Assembly (NCBI GenBank): GCA_038131695.1
Contig: JAYPQA010000012.1
Coordinates: forward strand, 1 to 42,189
Length of the DNA stretch: 42,189 nucleotides
Direction of reading: 5' to 3'
Source of the DNA: JADHLK01 sp038131695
GTDB lineage: Bacteria; Pseudomonadota; Alphaproteobacteria; Puniceispirillales; Puniceispirillaceae
Numbering within the stretch: position 1 is the first letter of the stretch; every line of letters begins with the position of its first letter. This document shows positions 40,637-42,189 of this stretch, in pieces. Position numbers and translations under genes: made by a program. The notes under the pieces are model-generated. The model saw only the letters and a list, made by a program, of their open reading frames with translations. It was not told the origin of the DNA and searched no databases.

Positions 40637-42189
40637 TTATTTGGGGCCAGATTTTGAGGTTCGGATTTTAGCGGGATGGCCTTCATCCCGGACCAGGGCA
40701 TGGATATAGACATGCCGGAACAGCACGTCGCCCATGAAGTGGATGCCCAGCATCATCATGCGGGCGACCCAGAAAAAGATGATGTCAAAGCCGGTGACCA
40801 GCACATCGCCCGGATAATAGCGCTTCAGCTCCGGCGTCTCGTCCGGCCAGCCCAGGGTCGAGAATGGCCAGAGGCCCGACGAGAACCAGGTATCGAGCAC
40901 ATCCGGGTCGCGCTGCAGCGGCTTAGCCTCGCCATAATGCTTGCGCGCCAGTTCGGCCGCCTCATCCTCATTGTCGGCAACGAAGATCTCGCCGTCCGGA
41001 CCGTACCAGGCGGGAATCTGATGCCCCCACCACAGTTGCGGCGAAATGCACCAGGGCTGAATGTTGCGCATCCATTCGAAATAGGTCTTGGACCAGTTTT
41101 CTGGCACGAACTTGGTCCTGCCGGTCTCCACCGCCTCAATGGCTGGCTTGGCGAGCGTTTCGGCGTCGACATACCATTGCTCGGTCAGGTAGGGCTCGAT
41201 CGGCACGCCGCCGCGGTCGCCATAAGGCACCATGTGCGTGTGCGGTTCGATCTTTTCCAGGAGGCCCAGTTCCTCAATGGCCGCGACGACCTTCTTCCGC
41301 GCTTCGAACCGGTCCAGGCCCTGGTAATCCGCCGGCGCGTTTTCGTTGATCCGGCCCTTGCGGTCCAGGACGTTGATCATTTCCAGGTTGTGGCGGCGCC
41401 CGACCTCGAAGTCGTTGAAGTCGTGGGCGGGCGTGATCTTCACCGCGCCGGAGCCGGTTTCGGGGTCGGCATACTCGTCGCCGACGATCAGGATCTTGCG
41501 GCCAACGATGGGCAGGACGCAGTGCTTGCCGATCAGGTCCTGGTAGCGCTCATCCTCCGGATGCACGGCAACGGCGGTATCGCCCAGCATGGTTTCGGGG
41601 CGGGTGGTGGCGACGGTCAGGAAGCGGCCCGGCTGGCCATCGACCGGGTATTGGAAATACCAGAGATTGCCCTTGACCTCCTGCTGCTCCACCTCCAGGT
41701 CGCTGATGGCGGTTTCCAGCGCCGGGTCCCAGTTGACCAGGCGGCTATCCTTGTAGATCAGGCCTTGGCGGTACAGGTCGACAAAGACCTTGCGCACGGC
41801 TTTGCTGACGCCCTCGTCCAGGGTAAAGCGGTCGCGCGGCCAGTCGGCCGTTGCGCCCAGGCGGCGCAATTGGCTGGAAATGGTTCCGCCGGACTCGGCC
41901 TTCCACTCCCACACCTTGTCGATAAAGGCTTCGCGCCCCAGGTCGTGCCGGGTGATCTTCTTCTCGGCCAGTTGCCGTTCCACGACCATCTGCGTGGCGA
42001 TGCCCGCATGATCCTGCCCCGGCTGCCACAATGCATCGCGACCGGCCATCCGGTAATACCGGATCAGCACGTCCTGCAGCGTAAAAGTCAGCCCGTGGCC
42101 CATATGCAGGCTGCCGGTGACATTCGGCGGCGGCATGATGATCGTGTAGGGCGGCTTGTCGGAGGTCGGGTCGGCCGCAAACGCCGGAT
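40637..42189 (-). CDS. valS: Valyl-tRNA synthetase fragment, lacking both ends
   Basis: Class I synthetase core. The reading frame enters from beyond the right edge (KPPYTIIMPPPNVTGSLHMG) and contains the HIGH-type motif LHMGHG, the CP1 editing domain, WWGHQIPAWYGPDGE, DVLDTWFSSGLWPFSTLGW and FFWVARMMMLG. Homology stops at YIHALVRDE, just before the expected KMSKS loop. The last 15 codons (GHPAKIRTSKSGPK and stop) are non-homologous and end next to tRNA-Ile. No stop, anticodon-binding domain or C-terminal coiled coil is present, so as drawn the product would be inactive. Codon use differs from the rest: Tyr TAC and Asp GAC are preferred here, TAT and GAT elsewhere. The very common CAGCTGG-type word of the other genes is absent. 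Confidence 0.9.
   Translation of the reverse strand, partial: PAFAADPTSDKPPYTIIMPPPNVTGSLHMGHGLTFTLQDVLIRYYRMAGRDALWQPGQDHAGIATQMVVERQLAEKKITRHDLGREAFIDKVWEWKAESGGTISSQLRRLGATADWPRDRFTLDEGVSKAVRKVFVDLYRQGLIYKDSRLVNWDPALETAISDLEVEQQEVKGNLWYFQYPVDGQPGRFLTVATTRPETMLGDTAVAVHPEDERYQDLIGKHCVLPIVGRKILIVGDEYADPETGSGAVKITPAHDFNDFEVGRRHNLEMINVLDRKGRINENAPADYQGLDRFEARKKVVAAIEELGLLEKIEPHTHMVPYGDRGGVPIEPYLTEQWYVDAETLAKPAIEAVETGRTKFVPENWSKTYFEWMRNIQPWCISPQLWWGHQIPAWYGPDGEIFVADNEDEAAELARKHYGEAKPLQRDPDVLDTWFSSGLWPFSTLGWPDETPELKRYYPGDVLVTGFDIIFFWVARMMMLGIHFMGDVLFRHVYIHALVRDEGHPAKIRTSKSGPK
40672..40690. other. Probable sequence join with inverted repeat
   Basis: CGGGATG (40672-40678) and CATCCCG (40684-40690) form a perfect 7-bp inverted repeat with a 5-nt centre. 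ValRS homology stops exactly here, and the sequence to the left (40636-40671) is neither valS nor a recognisable tRNA-Ala spacer. Confidence 0.75.

Overview
The window is about 40.7 kb of chromosome from an alphaproteobacterium, joined at its right end to about 1.5 kb that looks foreign. The alphaproteobacterial call rests on gene content and order: class I lysyl-tRNA synthetase (LysK); the bolA / J-domain / cobS / cobT / rpmB block; the aroK-aroB-CBS-protein operon next to xerD and accA; secA beside a parvulin, argJ and a MutT; ubiG beside DUF1178 and lysC; ispG-hisS-prfA-prmC followed by DUF4167; and a 16S gene with alphaproteobacterial signatures. GC is roughly 60% by eye. I cannot name the order with confidence; the Rhodospirillales or SAR116/Puniceispirillales neighbourhood is plausible. 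Almost everything is housekeeping. I see no phage, insertion sequence, CRISPR array, toxin-antitoxin pair, secretion island or biosynthetic cluster.

Layout. 1-3.1 kb (-): end of an HTH regulator and a frameshifted DinG-type helicase. 3.3-6.1 kb (+): lysK-pyrD. 6.0-6.4 kb (-): ribbon-helix-helix protein. 6.7-7.0 kb (+): rpmB with a clear promoter and terminator. 7.1-10.7 kb (-): J-domain protein, cobS, cobT. 10.7-11.0 kb (+): bolA. 11.0-14.6 kb (-): overlapping operon aroK-aroB-CNNM/CBS protein-DUF2889. 14.9-19.0 kb (+): a 45-residue membrane peptide, a large exported protein, xerD, accA. 19.0-20.0 kb (-): glutaredoxin and a broken comF. 20.2-21.1 kb (+): methyltransferase. 21.1-23.8 kb (-): parvulin, argJ, nudix. 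24.1-27.4 kb (+): secA, DUF1178. 27.4-28.1 kb (-): ubiG with a one-base frameshift. 28.3-35.9 kb (+): lysC, RodZ-like, ispG, hisS, prfA, prmC, DUF4167. 35.9-38.3 kb (-): M23 peptidase and MOSC protein. 38.9-40.6 kb (+): 16S rRNA and tRNA-Ile. 40.7 kb to the end (-): a valS fragment lacking both ends.

The genes serve translation (lysK, hisS, prfA, prmC, rpmB, rRNA/tRNA), amino-acid, pyrimidine, fatty-acid, quinone and isoprenoid synthesis (aroKB, lysC, argJ, pyrD, accA, ubiG, ispG), protein export and envelope upkeep (secA, parvulin, RodZ-like, M23 peptidase) and chromosome maintenance (dinG, xerD).

Two things stand out. First, at least 17 places carry 2-4 adjacent imperfect copies of a 12-16 bp unit, almost always at gene ends, in spacers or in loops outside conserved domains. 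One lies in the 16S-tRNA-Ile spacer, and one in ubiG sits exactly at the frameshift. The units differ between loci, so they look like the trace of a local duplication process rather than a dispersed repeat family. Second, the rrn operon breaks off just after tRNA-Ile at a 7-bp inverted repeat and runs straight into a valS cut off before its KMSKS motif, with different codon use. That is most simply a chimeric assembly or amplification join. Single-base gaps in dinG and ubiG and a nonsense codon in comF may be real decay or consensus errors.
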